Shown: one piece after another, positions 17,078 through 25,923 of the stretch
Numbering within the stretch: the first letter of the stretch is position 1
Layout of the letters: each line of letters begins with the position of its first letter
Source: Promicromonospora panici
GTDB taxonomy: Bacteria > Actinomycetota > Actinomycetes > Actinomycetales > Cellulomonadaceae
Length of the DNA stretch: 64,000 nt
Assembly: GCF_900608595.1 (NCBI RefSeq)
Contig: NZ_UWYY01000031.1
Coordinates: 1 to 64,000, forward strand
Direction: 5' to 3'
Translations under genes and position numbers: made by a program
Notes under the pieces: generated by a model
The model's database searches: none
What the model was told of the DNA's origin: nothing
Seen by the model: the letters and a program-made list of their open reading frames with translations, nothing else

Positions 17078-18388
17078 GTGCAGCAGACCTTCTTCCCCCG
17101 CGACCGCGTCGCGCGTTCCCTGACCCTCAGCACCATGGCGTTCGCACTGTCCAGCGGTGTGTTCTACACCGTGAGCGCGCTCTACTTCACGCGTGTCATC
17201 GGGCTCAGCGCCACGACCGTCGGCGTCGGGCTGGGCATCGCCGGCGGCGTGGGCGTCCTGGCGGCGTACGCCGCGGGACGGCTGTCCGACCGGGTCGGCG
17301 CCCATCACGTCCAGGCCTGGGCCACGGGCCTGAACGGGGCGGCGATGCTCGCGTACACCCTCGCTCCCGACGCCGTCGTGTTCACCCTCGTCGCGTGCCT
17401 CGCGGTGGGTATGCGCTCCGCGAGCGCCTCGTCCAAGCAGGCGATGCTCGCCCGGTGGTACACCGGGCCCGAGCGGGTCGAGGTCCGGGCGCGCATGCGT
17501 GTGGTCACCAACGTCTTCATCGGCCTCGGCACCGTGGCCGCAGCGGCCGCTCTCCTGGTTGGCACGCCCGCCGCCTACCAGACCGCGATGCTCGCCGTCG
17601 GCGTCCTGCTCCTGCTCGCTACCGTGCCGCTCGCGCGGCTCGGCTGCCGGGTGCCCGAGCTCGCCGCCCGGATGACCGAGGACTCCGCCGGCGAGCGGGC
17701 CTCGGACGCGCCGCGCGGGCCGTCGCCCCTGCGGGACCGGACGTACGTCGCGAGCGTGGCGTGCAACGCCGTCATCGCCATGCACTTCGGCCTGCAGACG
17801 GTCGGCGTCCCGCTCTGGGTCGCCACCACCGAGGCGCCGACGGCGATGGTCGCGGTGCTGCTGGTCCTGAACACCGTCGTGGTGGCCTCGCTCCAGGTGC
17901 GCGCGTCACGCGGCACGCACGACGTGCGCCGGGCGGGGATCACCGTGCGGCGCGCGTCGTGGCTGCTCGCGCTTGCGTGCGTGCTGTACGCGCTGGCCGG
18001 GTACGGCAACCTCGCCGCCGCCTGCGCCCTGCTCGTGGTGGCCGCCCTCGCCCACTCCGTCGGCGAGATCCTCGGCGAGGCGGGCGGCTGGGGCATGGCC
18101 TTCGAGCTCGCCGACCCCCGCCACGCCGGCGCGTACCAGGGCCTCAGCCAGACCGGCTACGCCCTGGCGTCGATGGTCGCCCCCGCGCTCGTGACCGTCA
18201 CGGCCATCGAGCATGGGACCCCGGGCTGGCTCGGTCTGGCCGCCCTGTTCGTCGCGGCCGGGACCGGTGCAGCTGTGGTGGCCCGCAGGCACCGCCCTCG
18301 GACCGAACCCGAACCCCAGGCCGGTGCCGGGGCGGCGTCCGCTGCTCGCTCGTCGGGTGTGCGACCGGCGTATCACCCCCACAGGTAG
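17078..18388 (+). CDS. MFS transporter (12 TM)
   Basis: A 436-residue major facilitator permease. The motif A region between helices 2 and 3 reads GRLSDRVGAHHVQ, and twelve hydrophobic segments can be counted. The GTG at 17078 is chosen because GGAGAAAGGGG lies directly upstream; longer frames would read back into the divergent ArsR gene. The tail from about residue 410 is Arg/Pro/Ala-rich and may be cytoplasmic. The divergent ArsR-type neighbour suggests a substrate-induced exporter. Its end overlaps the left copy of a 34-nt repeat, so the last residues may differ from relatives. Confidence 0.88.
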   Translation: MQQTFFPRDRVARSLTLSTMAFALSSGVFYTVSALYFTRVIGLSATTVGVGLGIAGGVGVLAAYAAGRLSDRVGAHHVQAWATGLNGAAMLAYTLAPDAVVFTLVACLAVGMRSASASSKQAMLARWYTGPERVEVRARMRVVTNVFIGLGTVAAAAALLVGTPAAYQTAMLAVGVLLLLATVPLARLGCRVPELAARMTEDSAGERASDAPRGPSPLRDRTYVASVACNAVIAMHFGLQTVGVPLWVATTEAPTAMVAVLLVLNTVVVASLQVRASRGTHDVRRAGITVRRASWLLALACVLYALAGYGNLAAACALLVVAALAHSVGEILGEAGGWGMAFELADPRHAGAYQGLSQTGYALASMVAPALVTVTAIEHGTPGWLGLAALFVAAGTGAAVVARRHRPRTEPEPQAGAGAASAARSSGVRPAYHPHR

Positions 18389-18414
18389 AGCGCCACTCCC
18401 GCCGTGGTAGTCAA
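18381..18414 (+). repeat. Left copy of a 34-nt imperfect direct repeat
   Basis: This stretch shares 30 of 34 positions with 30147-30180 in the same orientation, including an uninterrupted 22-nt core beginning CGCCACTCCCGCCGTGGTAG and the prefix ACAGG with the same spacing. The two copies bracket a gene-poor-quality, pseudogene-rich segment. They may be attachment-type repeats of an old integrated element or copies of a dispersed sequence. Confidence 0.6.
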
Positions 18415-18635
18415 GGCTCCCTGCACGCCCGATCGCGCGGTGCGCCCCGCTGAAGGCATGGACGTCCCCCTGCGGGAACGCCTCCTGCCCGCCCGAGGCG
18501 AACCCCTGGTGCACAGCCTTGCCCGAGAACGACAACCGCGAGAACAGCGAGTAGACCACCAGCTTCCCGGCCAGCTCCGACGGCCCGAAGGAGGTCGCGC
18601 ACGATCACCTTGAGGGCAATCGGGTCGATTCGCAT
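18390..18635 (-). pseudogene. Unrecognised degenerate coding remnant
   Basis: On the minus strand two neighbouring frames look like protein in pieces: one starts MRIDPIALKVIVRDLL (18635) and, after about 18600, another continues as FGPSELAGKLVVYSLFSR and ends near the left 34-nt repeat. A frameshift near 18595 would join them. I do not recognise the family. It follows the truncated MFS gene, so it looks like the debris of a deletion or insertion junction. Confidence 0.35.
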
Positions 18636-18859
18636 AACGACCCCTTTCGCATGGAGGCGAAGCCTGCCGAGAGAAGCGCGTACGCGGCGATCCGGTGGAG
18701 CTGTGACTCCGCCATTCCGACTCCTGCGCCGGCTTCTGGCAGCGCGACATCGAGAATTGAGAAGTCGACGGACATCAGGAAGCCGGCGCCGAGGAGGACG
18801 AACAGGACCAGGCGCTGGCGGCTCGTGGAGACGGCGGGCGCGGCGGAAGTAACAGTCAT
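18605..18859 (-). pseudogene. Truncated MFS transporter (N-terminus only)
   Basis: The ATG at 18859 overlaps the stop of the DUF899 gene as ATGA. The first 65 or so codons closely parallel the N-terminus of the intact MFS gene at 20847-22253 (RLVLFVLLGAGFLMSVDFSI against RLILLVLLGAGFTMSVDFSI, and VALPEAGAGVGM against VALPETGAGVGM). After AAYALLSAGF the similarity stops, a short unrelated tail follows and the frame closes. Only about one and a half of 14 helices remain, so it cannot be a working transporter. It marks a deletion at the left edge of the accessory segment. Confidence 0.75.
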
Positions 18860-19602
18860 GGTCGGGTCAGGTCGTCGGAGTGGCCGGCTTCGATGCGAGC
18901 CCACTGCGCGATGGGGCGTCCGTCGATCTGAAATTCCCCAGGTCGCTCGTCCGAGTACCAGGGCTGTGGCCAGCCGTCGGGCGAGTCCTCCCACGCCTCC
19001 TGCCGTCCGTAGACGGTCATGTCCAGCAGCCCATGGGTGGGGGCCATGATCTCCACGCCGCGACCGCCGGTGTAGTAGGTCTCGAACACCCGGTCACCGT
19101 CGCGGACGTAGCAGACGAGGTGGTGGACCTGCCAGTTCCGACCCTCCAGGAGCTGTGGCGCCGTCTTCTCGGCCGAATACCACGGCATCTCCAGGCCGAG
19201 GAAGTCCCGGTAACGGACGCTCTGCTCGTACGGGCCCTTGCAGAGAACGGCATACGTCGCGTCGCGCGAGTGGATGTAGGACAGCTCGCGGACCTGGCTG
19301 TTGAAGAACGTGCAGCCCGGACACTGCTCTGCCGCGGGTCGGCCCGGCCACCAGGCGTGGAAGTACGCGATGAGCTGCCTACGACCTTTGAAGACGTCGA
19401 GGATCGTGACTGGCCCGTCCGGACCGATCACCTCGATGCCGGCGTCGATCTCCACCATCGGCAGCCGCCTGCGTGCCGCCGCGATCGCGTCTCCCTCATG
19501 AGTGTGTGCCTTCTCCCTGGCCAGCAGGGCATCCCTCGCCTCCTGCCAGGTCTTTCTGTCCACCACAGGGGGCAGGGCGGGGCTCGGTGCTCGGTCGTTC
19601 AT
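18856..19602 (-). CDS. DUF899 family thioredoxin-like protein (copy 1)
   Basis: A 248-residue cytosolic protein of the DUF899 family, predicted to have a thioredoxin-like fold with the CxxC context EQCPGCTFFNSQV at about residues 90-102. The N-terminal block PPVVDRKTWQEARDALLARE and KAHTHEGDAIAAARRRLPM are nearly shared with the two copies at 52741 and 53705. The family has been suggested to be dithiol-disulfide isomerase-like, but its substrate is unknown. It is in a leftward cluster behind SRPBCC, ArsR and two MFS genes, with 43 nt to the upstream MFS gene. Confidence 0.9.
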   Translation of the reverse strand: MNDRAPSPALPPVVDRKTWQEARDALLAREKAHTHEGDAIAAARRRLPMVEIDAGIEVIGPDGPVTILDVFKGRRQLIAYFHAWWPGRPAAEQCPGCTFFNSQVRELSYIHSRDATYAVLCKGPYEQSVRYRDFLGLEMPWYSAEKTAPQLLEGRNWQVHHLVCYVRDGDRVFETYYTGGRGVEIMAPTHGLLDMTVYGRQEAWEDSPDGWPQPWYSDERPGEFQIDGRPIAQWARIEAGHSDDLTRP

Positions 19603-19645
19603 GATCGTCTCCTTGCATCATTGGTGTGCGACGAACGTGCGTGGG

Positions 19646-20836
19646 TCATGGCTTGAGGAAACTGGTTGCCACGGCCGCCACTACGGCGAGGACGGCGATG
19701 ACGAGGCCGGTGACGGCTACGGCCGCGACGGCGCTGGCGCCGATGGCCAGGCCACCTGCGATCGAACCGAGCGCGATGCCGAGGTTGGCCACGGACGCCG
19801 GCAGAGACTGCGCCAGCTGGCCGCCCGGTCCGGCCAGCTCAACCACGCGGTACTGCAGCGACGGTGCTGAGCCCATCCCGAACAGACCCAGGGCGAACAG
19901 GGCCAGTGCGGCGAGGAAGGCGAACTCGCCGAAGACATAGAGCGCGGCCAGGGACACCGCGACTCCGCTCGCACCGAGGATGAGCGTGCGCGCGGCGCCG
20001 GCGTCGGCCAGCCGGCCGCCACCAAAGCTGCCCACGGCCGTGGCGATACCGAAGGCCATCAGATACACGCTGATCAGGCCGCCGGCGACCCCGGTAACGT
20101 CCTGCAAGAACGGAACCATGTACGTGTTGAACGCTGCGGCCCCGGCGAAGATCAGCCCGCCCAGGCCGAGGACGGCGAGCACCCGCGGGGCGAACGCGTG
20201 CCGCGCCTGCTGCCAGACTCTCTCGCTGGTACCGCGTACCGAGGAAACCACGCCCAGCGTGGCCACCAGGGCGATAACGGCGAGCACGATGACGGCAGTG
20301 AACGAGCCGCGCCAACCCAGCTCCTGACCGGCCAGCGTGCCGAGCGGAACGCCCACGGCCGAGGAGACCGCGAAGCCGGAGATGACAACCGACATGGCCC
20401 GGCCGGTGCGCTCGGCGGGAACCAGAGACACCGCGACGGCGATCCCGGCCGCGATGAACAGCCCCTGCGCCGCTCCAGCCACCGCGCGTGCGGCGAGGAA
20501 CAGGCCGTAATCAGCGGTCAGCACCAGGACGAGGTTCGCGGCGACGGTCAGTCCGAGCGCGCCGATCAGGATGATCCGCTTGTTCCACCTCATCGTCAGG
20601 GCGGTCAGGATCGGGCCACCCAGCGCCATGCCCAGCGCCTGGGCGGTCAGCAGCGCACCCGCGGCCGAGATCGACACCCGGAGGTCGGCGGCGATCAGGT
20701 CGAGCATGCCGATCACGAGCATCTCGGAACAGCCGAGCACGAACGTAGCCATGAACAGCGTGGCCAGAGCGATGTTCACCTTGGCCGATGTGCTCGACCC
20801 GGTCGCGTTCTCCGCTTTCACCGTCCTCAACGACAT
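19646..20836 (-). CDS. MFS transporter, DHA1-type (12 TM)
   Basis: A 396-residue permease with twelve predicted helices. It resembles the AraJ/Cmr drug-efflux group: the start of helix 1 is LATLFMATFVLGCSEMLVIG, a common pattern for these exporters, and the second half includes GGGRLADAGAARTLI. It follows the DHA2-type MFS gene after only 10 nt and precedes the DUF899 gene, so it is most likely co-transcribed. The ArsR gene further upstream probably regulates the set. The exported compound is unknown. Confidence 0.9.
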   Translation of the reverse strand: MSLRTVKAENATGSSTSAKVNIALATLFMATFVLGCSEMLVIGMLDLIAADLRVSISAAGALLTAQALGMALGGPILTALTMRWNKRIILIGALGLTVAANLVLVLTADYGLFLAARAVAGAAQGLFIAAGIAVAVSLVPAERTGRAMSVVISGFAVSSAVGVPLGTLAGQELGWRGSFTAVIVLAVIALVATLGVVSSVRGTSERVWQQARHAFAPRVLAVLGLGGLIFAGAAAFNTYMVPFLQDVTGVAGGLISVYLMAFGIATAVGSFGGGRLADAGAARTLILGASGVAVSLAALYVFGEFAFLAALALFALGLFGMGSAPSLQYRVVELAGPGGQLAQSLPASVANLGIALGSIAGGLAIGASAVAAVAVTGLVIAVLAVVAAVATSFLKP

Positions 20837-20846
20837 CTGTTACCTC

Positions 20847-22253
20847 TCAACCCGCGGCCGCGCCGGCTACGACCGGCTCCGGTGCATCCGTGTCCGACTC
20901 ACTCGCCCCTCGCGGGCGCAGCCCGACCCAGATGAGGCCGACGCTCACGAGCGTCACAATCACGTTCACCGTGAGCGCAAGGTGGATCCCGGCGAGCTCG
21001 CCGCCGCGCAGGGTCGCGATCGCGCTCAGGATCGGGATGCCTACCGTCACGGCCACCTGCTGCGTCATCGACGTCAGCCCCGTGGCCAGGCCCTGTTCCT
21101 CGTCGGGCAGCCCTGAGGTTCCGGTCACCGTGTACGCGACGATGGCGGCGACGTGCCCGAAGAACCCGACGAACAGCGCGGCGACCAGGACGACCACCCA
21201 GAACCGATCGGTGCCGGTGAACACCAGCGGGATGGTCGCCAAGCCCTGGACGAGCAGCGCCGTGGTCAGGACCTTGCGGGTGCCGAAGGTCCCGATGGCC
21301 CGCCCCGCGATGACGCCGGCGGCCACGGCCGCCAGGCCTGGGATACCGAAGATCAGGCCGGTGGCCAGCGGGGAGAAGCCCAGGGTCCGCTGGACGTAGA
21401 GCGTCATCAAGAAGATCATGCCGGTGGTCATGGTGAAGATGATCAAGCCGGCATAGTTGCCCCACTTCACATTGGGACGCTCGAGAATGCGCAGCGGGAC
21501 GAGCGGCGCCGCCACTCGCAGCTCGATGAACCAGAACGCCGCGAGCAGCACCACGCCGACGACGCCCGCGATCAGGCTGCGCTCGATGATCCCGTAGATG
21601 AGGGCCAGCAGGCCGCCGCTCACGGTCACCGCGCCCGGCAGGTCCAGCTTGCGACGGTCCTTGACTTCGCTCACGCGGATCACGAACGGCGTGGCCACCA
21701 GGATGAGCACGGCGACCGGGACGTTGATGAAGAACGCGGCCCGCCAGCTCAGCAGGCTGACGAGTGTGCCACCGACCAGAGCGCCGACGGTAAAGCCGGC
21801 CGACAGCAGCGCGCCGTTGAAGCCGAGGACGCGGTCGCGCAGCGCGCCTTCCGGGAACGTGGTGGTGAGCAGGGACAGTGACGCCGGGATCGCCATCGCG
21901 GTGGCCAGGCCCTGTAGCGCGCGGGCGGTCAGGAGCACCTCGGGCGTTGAAGCGAAGCCCCCGAGCAGCGAGCCCGCAGCCAGCAGCACCATGCTCGACA
22001 GGAACAGCCTGCGGCGCCCGAACAGGTCCGCCAGCCGACCGAAGAACAGGGTGAACCCGGCAGCGGGTAGCGCGTACGCCGCGGTGATCCAGGGGAATCC
22101 GGCGACGTCCATGCCGACGCCGGCACCGGTCTCGGGCAGTGCGACATTCAGGATCGAGAAGTCGACGGACATCGTGAAGCCAGCGCCGAGGAGAACGAGC
22201 AATATCAGCCGCTGCCTGCCGGTCAAGCGCGGCGCGGAAATGGTGTCGGCCAT
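20847..22253 (-). CDS. MFS transporter, DHA2/EmrB-QacA type (14 TM)
   Basis: A 468-residue permease with fourteen predicted helices. The typical drug-exporter N-terminus DFSILNVALPETGAGVG and motif A GRLADLFGRRRLFL are present, plus the motif C-like GPL/GGTLVSLLSWRAAFFINVPV. The ATG at 22253 is used: the preceding in-frame TTG is weaker and AGAAAGG lies just before. It leads two MFS genes in tandem, a common design of multidrug loci. The N-terminus has a near copy in the truncated gene at 18605-18859, which implies an older third MFS gene in this cluster. Confidence 0.92.
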   Translation of the reverse strand: MADTISAPRLTGRQRLILLVLLGAGFTMSVDFSILNVALPETGAGVGMDVAGFPWITAAYALPAAGFTLFFGRLADLFGRRRLFLSSMVLLAAGSLLGGFASTPEVLLTARALQGLATAMAIPASLSLLTTTFPEGALRDRVLGFNGALLSAGFTVGALVGGTLVSLLSWRAAFFINVPVAVLILVATPFVIRVSEVKDRRKLDLPGAVTVSGGLLALIYGIIERSLIAGVVGVVLLAAFWFIELRVAAPLVPLRILERPNVKWGNYAGLIIFTMTTGMIFLMTLYVQRTLGFSPLATGLIFGIPGLAAVAAGVIAGRAIGTFGTRKVLTTALLVQGLATIPLVFTGTDRFWVVVLVAALFVGFFGHVAAIVAYTVTGTSGLPDEEQGLATGLTSMTQQVAVTVGIPILSAIATLRGGELAGIHLALTVNVIVTLVSVGLIWVGLRPRGASESDTDAPEPVVAGAAAG

Positions 22254-22385
22254 CAAAGGGGGACCTTTCTCGGGAAGTCGTTCGAGGACAGGGCTGACCG
22301 TCCGGCCGAGTGCGTTGCGAACTCAATCCGCGGTAGCGATCGATCGGTCAGGGCATTGCTTGGTTGGTTTAGGGGCGCGGTTGGT

Positions 22386-22739
22386 TCAGGGGCGCGAATC
22401 CCGTTCCACCGCTTCGACGATGTGCCGGATCGTGGCCAGGCGACGATCCCAGTCGGCGGCGAGCCGGTCCATCCAGCGGGCGGTTGCGTTCAGCACTGCC
22501 GGCATCACGACGTACAACAACTCGCGTCTGACACGGGTGCTCGAGACCAGTCCGCCGTCTTCGAGGATCGCGAGGTGCTTGACGACGGCTTGCCGCGAGA
22601 TCGGCAGCCGTTCGGCGAGCGTTGTGGCGGTGGCCTCGCGTTCGGCGGCGAGCAGGTCGAGCACCTGGCGCCGCGTCGGATCGGCCAGTGCGGCGAGGAC
22701 GCGGTCGACCCCCTCGCTGCCACCGCGCTGGGAGTTCAT
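22386..22739 (-). CDS. ArsR-family regulator
   Basis: A 117-residue stand-alone winged-helix repressor with LAALADPTRRQVLDLLAAERE and LPISRQAVVKHLAILEDGGLV. This is the subgroup without metal ligands usually paired with an SRPBCC (AHSA1-type) protein. It starts at an ATG that overlaps the SRPBCC stop by one base (TGATG), so translation is coupled. Two GCAACC inverted repeats in front of the SRPBCC gene are its probable operators. It should govern the pair and possibly the MFS and DUF899 genes downstream, 133 nt away. Confidence 0.9.
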   Translation of the reverse strand: MNSQRGGSEGVDRVLAALADPTRRQVLDLLAAEREATATTLAERLPISRQAVVKHLAILEDGGLVSSTRVRRELLYVVMPAVLNATARWMDRLAADWDRRLATIRHIVEAVERDSRP

Positions 22740-23183
22740 CACTCGGACGATTGCTCGGCGCGAGCCTTGAGCGCGTCGAGCTCCTGGGTCCATCCGCCGA
22801 TGTTGTCTTTCACCGCCTTGCCACGCAGTTCCTCGGTCGCGGCGATCGTCGCGAATCCGCTTTCGACGACATACAGGCGGGTCTGGTCGCCCTCTATAGC
22901 GAGGGTGAACTCCACGAGGGTGGAGTTGTCGTCGCGCAGCTCTTCTCCGGGGAAGGCGCTGGCCCAGCGGTAGGCGAGGTAGGTCGGCGGCTGGACCTTC
23001 TCGACGCGCACCGGGAAGTCGCCGTACTCGGGGTTCTTGGCGATCATCGACTCCCCCTCCTTGGCGACCGTGCCGGCCAGGCTGGCTTTGTCGGCCACCC
23101 AGAACGCCGGCTGGGCCAAGGGTCCAGACCAGCTCGAGCGGCGCGGTGATCAGGGTGTCGCGTTCGATTCGGTCGTTGCTCAT
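22739..23183 (-). pseudogene. SRPBCC (AHSA1-type) protein with a frameshift
   Basis: The gene starts well (ATG 23183, GGGAG ribosome site) with MSNDRIERDTLITAPLELVW, the usual opening of this START-like ligand-binding family. At about 23115, within ACCCTTGGCCCAGCC, the frame must change by one base to continue with AQPAFWVADKASLAGT and the remaining 120 residues, which are well preserved (PPTYLAYRWASAFPGEEL). The intact product would be about 147 residues. Either the gene is recently broken or there is a sequencing error. A shorter translation could restart at TTG 23119. Confidence 0.75.
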
Positions 23184-23217
23184 CGGAGCTCCCAATGTCC
23201 TGTGTTGATCGTTTGAC

Positions 23218-23265
23218 GCAACCCGATGGTTGCACGTATCCGAGCCGAGCGCAACCTTTGGTTGC
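23218..23265. promoter_or_regulatory. Tandem ArsR-type operators
   Basis: Two inverted repeats with the same arms: GCAACC-N4-GGTTGC (23218-23233) and GCAACC-N3-GGTTGC (23251-23265), centres about 33 nt apart. They lie 35-82 nt upstream of the SRPBCC start, where the promoter should be. They are probable binding sites for the ArsR protein of the same operon. Confidence 0.65.
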
Positions 23266-23358
23266 ACGATAAGGATCAGGAGCCAGCTTCTCGGTGTGCC
23301 GATCGGGCAACGACCGCTCACCGCGAAATACCGGGGTCAGAGCTCAAGCCGGCACCGC

Positions 23359-23473
23359 CTACGATTCGGTGAGTGGGCCTGCGGAGGGCGCCATGGCCAT
23401 GCTCTTGATGAACAGCGTCCGCAGAAAATCATCGATCGGCCGCATGAACTCATCCGGCGAGAGGTCCGCAGCC
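23359..23473 (-). pseudogene. C-terminal remnant of a TetR-type regulator
   Basis: Directly after the MFS stop at 23475, the minus strand encodes about 37 residues (AADLSPDEFMRPIDDFL, then RTLFIKSMAM) ending at TAG 23359. The pattern of a short acidic turn followed by an amphipathic helix resembles the final helices of TetR-family effector domains. There is no DNA-binding part and no start codon. The intact gene probably once followed the MFS gene in an operon. Confidence 0.45.
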
Positions 23474-23474
23474 G

Positions 23475-24827
23475 TTACGTGGTCCGGATACGGGTCATGG
23501 AGTAAACCAGCACCGCCGCGCAGACCGCTGCCGCGAGCGCGACGGCCAACGCGGTCGCGCCCGCGTTGCCGTCTACCCCTGCGATCGAGCCCATGACAGC
23601 CACGCCCACCGTGGCGGCCATCATCCGGGTCGCGTTGAAGAAGCCTCCCGCAGCACCGGCCGTGCCTGCCGGGGCGGCCCCGGTCACGAGGGCGACGAGG
23701 GCGGGGATCGCGAAGGTGACACCGACGCCGAGGCAGGCCGACGTGACGAGCACGAGCACCAGGAGGGTGCCGGTCGCGGTCGCCGCAGCGAGGCCCGTCG
23801 CGCCTGTCGCCAGGAGCGCCAGGCCGACGAGGATCGGACGGCGTGGCCCGGTTCTGGCGATGATCTTGCCCGTGAGGATCGGTAGGAAGCCGAACGCGGC
23901 GGTCATCGGGACGAACGCGAGCCCGGTCTGGAGCGCGTCCAGGTGGAGGGTGCGCTGGAAGTACAGCGGGAGGACGAACAGGGTGCCCGAGAGCGCAAAG
24001 TTGACGGCGCCGCCCGCGAGAAGGACAGGGCCGACGTTGCCGGCGCGGAGCACGGCGGGGTTGAGGACGGGAGATTTGCTGCGCCGCTCCAGGCGAGCGA
24101 AGAGGGTGGTGGCGAGTGCCGTGGCGGCGGCTGAGACGGCGGCGTGGCCGGTCGCTCCAGATCCGAGTGCTATGAGTGCGTCGATGCCCAGGCCCAGTGC
24201 GGCGCAGGCGGACAGCTGGGAAGCCCAGTCGATCGGGCGGTCAGTGCGGGAGCCGTGCAGGGCCGGGGAAGCCGTGAGCGCGAGGGCTGCGGCGGCGAGG
24301 GGGACATTGATCCAGAAGATCCCCTTCCAGCCCGCGAGGGCGACGACGGCACCGCCGACGAGGGGCCCGGCGGCCATCGCACCGCCGCTGATCGCCGCCC
24401 ATGCCCCGATGGCTCCGGCGCGGCGGCGCGGGTCGGTATAGAGCTGGGTGATCAGGGACATGGAGGCAGGCATGCAGGCGGCGGCCGCGAGGCCCATGAG
24501 CGCCCGGACCCCGGTGAGAGCGGCCAGGTTCGGGGCGAGTGCCCCGACCAGGGAGAGCAGGCCGAACGCGACCACGCCTGCGCGGAAGACCCGGTGGGCG
24601 CCGAACCGGTCGACGGTGGCCCCGGCGGTGAGCAGGAACGCCCCGAGCACGACCGTGTAGGCCGCCACCGTCCATTGCAGGCTCGAGGTGCTGGCGCCGA
24701 GCGTGTCGGTGAGGTCGGCTTCGGCCGCGGCCATGATGGTGCTGTCCAGGATGGTGAGGCCGTAGCCGATCGAGATGCCGAGCAGGATGAGCGGGCGGGT
24801 CTTCGGGGGCGCGAGCGTGGCGGTCAT
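23475..24827 (-). CDS. MFS transporter, DHA2 type
   Basis: A 450-residue permease with about fourteen helices. The DHA2 hallmarks are present: LDSTIMAAAEADLTDTLG in helix 1, DRFGAHRVFRAG after helix 2, and GWKGIFWINVPLAAA near helix 6. The ATG at 24827 has GAGGG 8 nt upstream and is preferred over a longer start at 24848. It is divergent from the LysR gene at 24924; a LysR-type dyad lies in the 96-nt gap. It is therefore likely an inducible efflux pump. Confidence 0.92.
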   Translation of the reverse strand: MTATLAPPKTRPLILLGISIGYGLTILDSTIMAAAEADLTDTLGASTSSLQWTVAAYTVVLGAFLLTAGATVDRFGAHRVFRAGVVAFGLLSLVGALAPNLAALTGVRALMGLAAAACMPASMSLITQLYTDPRRRAGAIGAWAAISGGAMAAGPLVGGAVVALAGWKGIFWINVPLAAAALALTASPALHGSRTDRPIDWASQLSACAALGLGIDALIALGSGATGHAAVSAAATALATTLFARLERRSKSPVLNPAVLRAGNVGPVLLAGGAVNFALSGTLFVLPLYFQRTLHLDALQTGLAFVPMTAAFGFLPILTGKIIARTGPRRPILVGLALLATGATGLAAATATGTLLVLVLVTSACLGVGVTFAIPALVALVTGAAPAGTAGAAGGFFNATRMMAATVGVAVMGSIAGVDGNAGATALAVALAAAVCAAVLVYSMTRIRTT

Positions 24828-24882
24828 GGGCGCAACCCTCGCCCGCACCGGGCACAGCGCTCCACCGGCCGCCCCGAAGGCC

Positions 24883-24903
24883 GCGTTCGGAAGATCCGAA
24901 CGC
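24883..24903. promoter_or_regulatory. LysR-type operator between divergent MFS and LysR genes
   Basis: GCGTTCGGA-AGA-TCCGAACGC is a perfect 9-bp inverted repeat with 3-nt spacer. It contains a T-N11-A motif (TTCGG-N5-CCGAA), the usual LysR recognition pattern. It sits 21 nt from the LysR start and 56 nt from the MFS start. Confidence 0.7.
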
Positions 24904-24923
24904 CGATGTTGGTTGCTGCGCGC

Positions 24924-25829
24924 ATGGAACTACGCCAGCTGCGGGTCTTCGCGGCAGTCGCCGAGCACCGCACCGTGACCGCCGCCGCCGTCGCCCTGGA
25001 CATGGCCCCGTCCTCGGTGTCCGAGCAGATCCGGGTCCTGGAGGCCTCACTCGGCACAGCTCTGTTCGACCGGAGCCCCAAGGGGATGTGTCCGACCGCG
25101 GCCGGGGAGCGGCTGCGCCCCTGGGCCGCGAGCCTCCTCGAAGGCGCCGAGCGGGCCCGGCGCGAGGTGGCCGACACGCAGCCCGAGCTCAGGCTGGGGG
25201 CCTTGGAGACCATCGTCGCCACCCACGTCCCCGCGATCCTCGGCAGGCTCGCCGGACGCCGCCCGAGCCTGCGCGTCGAGGTGCGGCCCGAGACTGCCCG
25301 GGACCGGCTGCTCGCCCTCGTTGCAGACGGGGACCTCGAGGCGGCCCTGCTGCTCGACACCGGCGGCAGCCTCGGCGACCTCGGCTTCGCCGCACCCGAT
25401 GCACCGCTGCAGTTCTGCGACGTCGATACCGTCCCGCTCGCCCTGATCGCCGCCCCCGGCCACCGGCTCGCCGGGGCCGCGCGGGTCGTCCGAGCCGACC
25501 TGCGCGGCGAGAAGGTCCTCACCAACTCGCCGGCCTGCACGTTCTGGCTCCGCGGGCAGCAGCTCCTCGGCAACGACGTAGAGCGGGTGCAGGTCGGAGG
25601 CGTCCACGTCATCAAGGCCTGGGTCGAGCAGGGCATGGGCATCTCGCTCGTGCCCGACTTCGCCGTCGCCGAGGAGCTCGCCTCCGGCAGGCTCACCCGG
25701 CTGGCCTTCGCCACCGGCGATCTCAGCCTCCGGCTGGTCTGGCACCCCGACCACGAGGCTGTCCCGGGCCTGAAGGAGCTCCTGTACGCGGCCAGTGCGG
25801 CGACCGGTCAGGCCGCGGCGCAGGTATAG
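24924..25829 (+). CDS. LysR-family regulator
   Basis: A 301-residue LysR protein. The winged helix is at the N-terminus (MELRQLRVFAAVAEHRTVTA, then PSSVSEQIRVLEASLG) and the periplasmic-binding-like effector domain spans about residues 90-290. The ATG at 24924 fits the family start, with an in-frame ATG 18 nt earlier as the alternative. Divergent from the DHA2 MFS gene, which it probably controls through the dyad at 24883-24903. Inducer unknown. Confidence 0.93.
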   Translation: MELRQLRVFAAVAEHRTVTAAAVALDMAPSSVSEQIRVLEASLGTALFDRSPKGMCPTAAGERLRPWAASLLEGAERARREVADTQPELRLGALETIVATHVPAILGRLAGRRPSLRVEVRPETARDRLLALVADGDLEAALLLDTGGSLGDLGFAAPDAPLQFCDVDTVPLALIAAPGHRLAGAARVVRADLRGEKVLTNSPACTFWLRGQQLLGNDVERVQVGGVHVIKAWVEQGMGISLVPDFAVAEELASGRLTRLAFATGDLSLRLVWHPDHEAVPGLKELLYAASAATGQAAAQV

Positions 25830-25923
25830 CAAGGCCGCCCAGCCGGTCGGTAGATGCCGGGCCGGTCGCCCCGTTCCAAGCGTTGCGGCCAAGACTCTGT
25901 TTGCGCCGCAAGGTGGACCGGCC

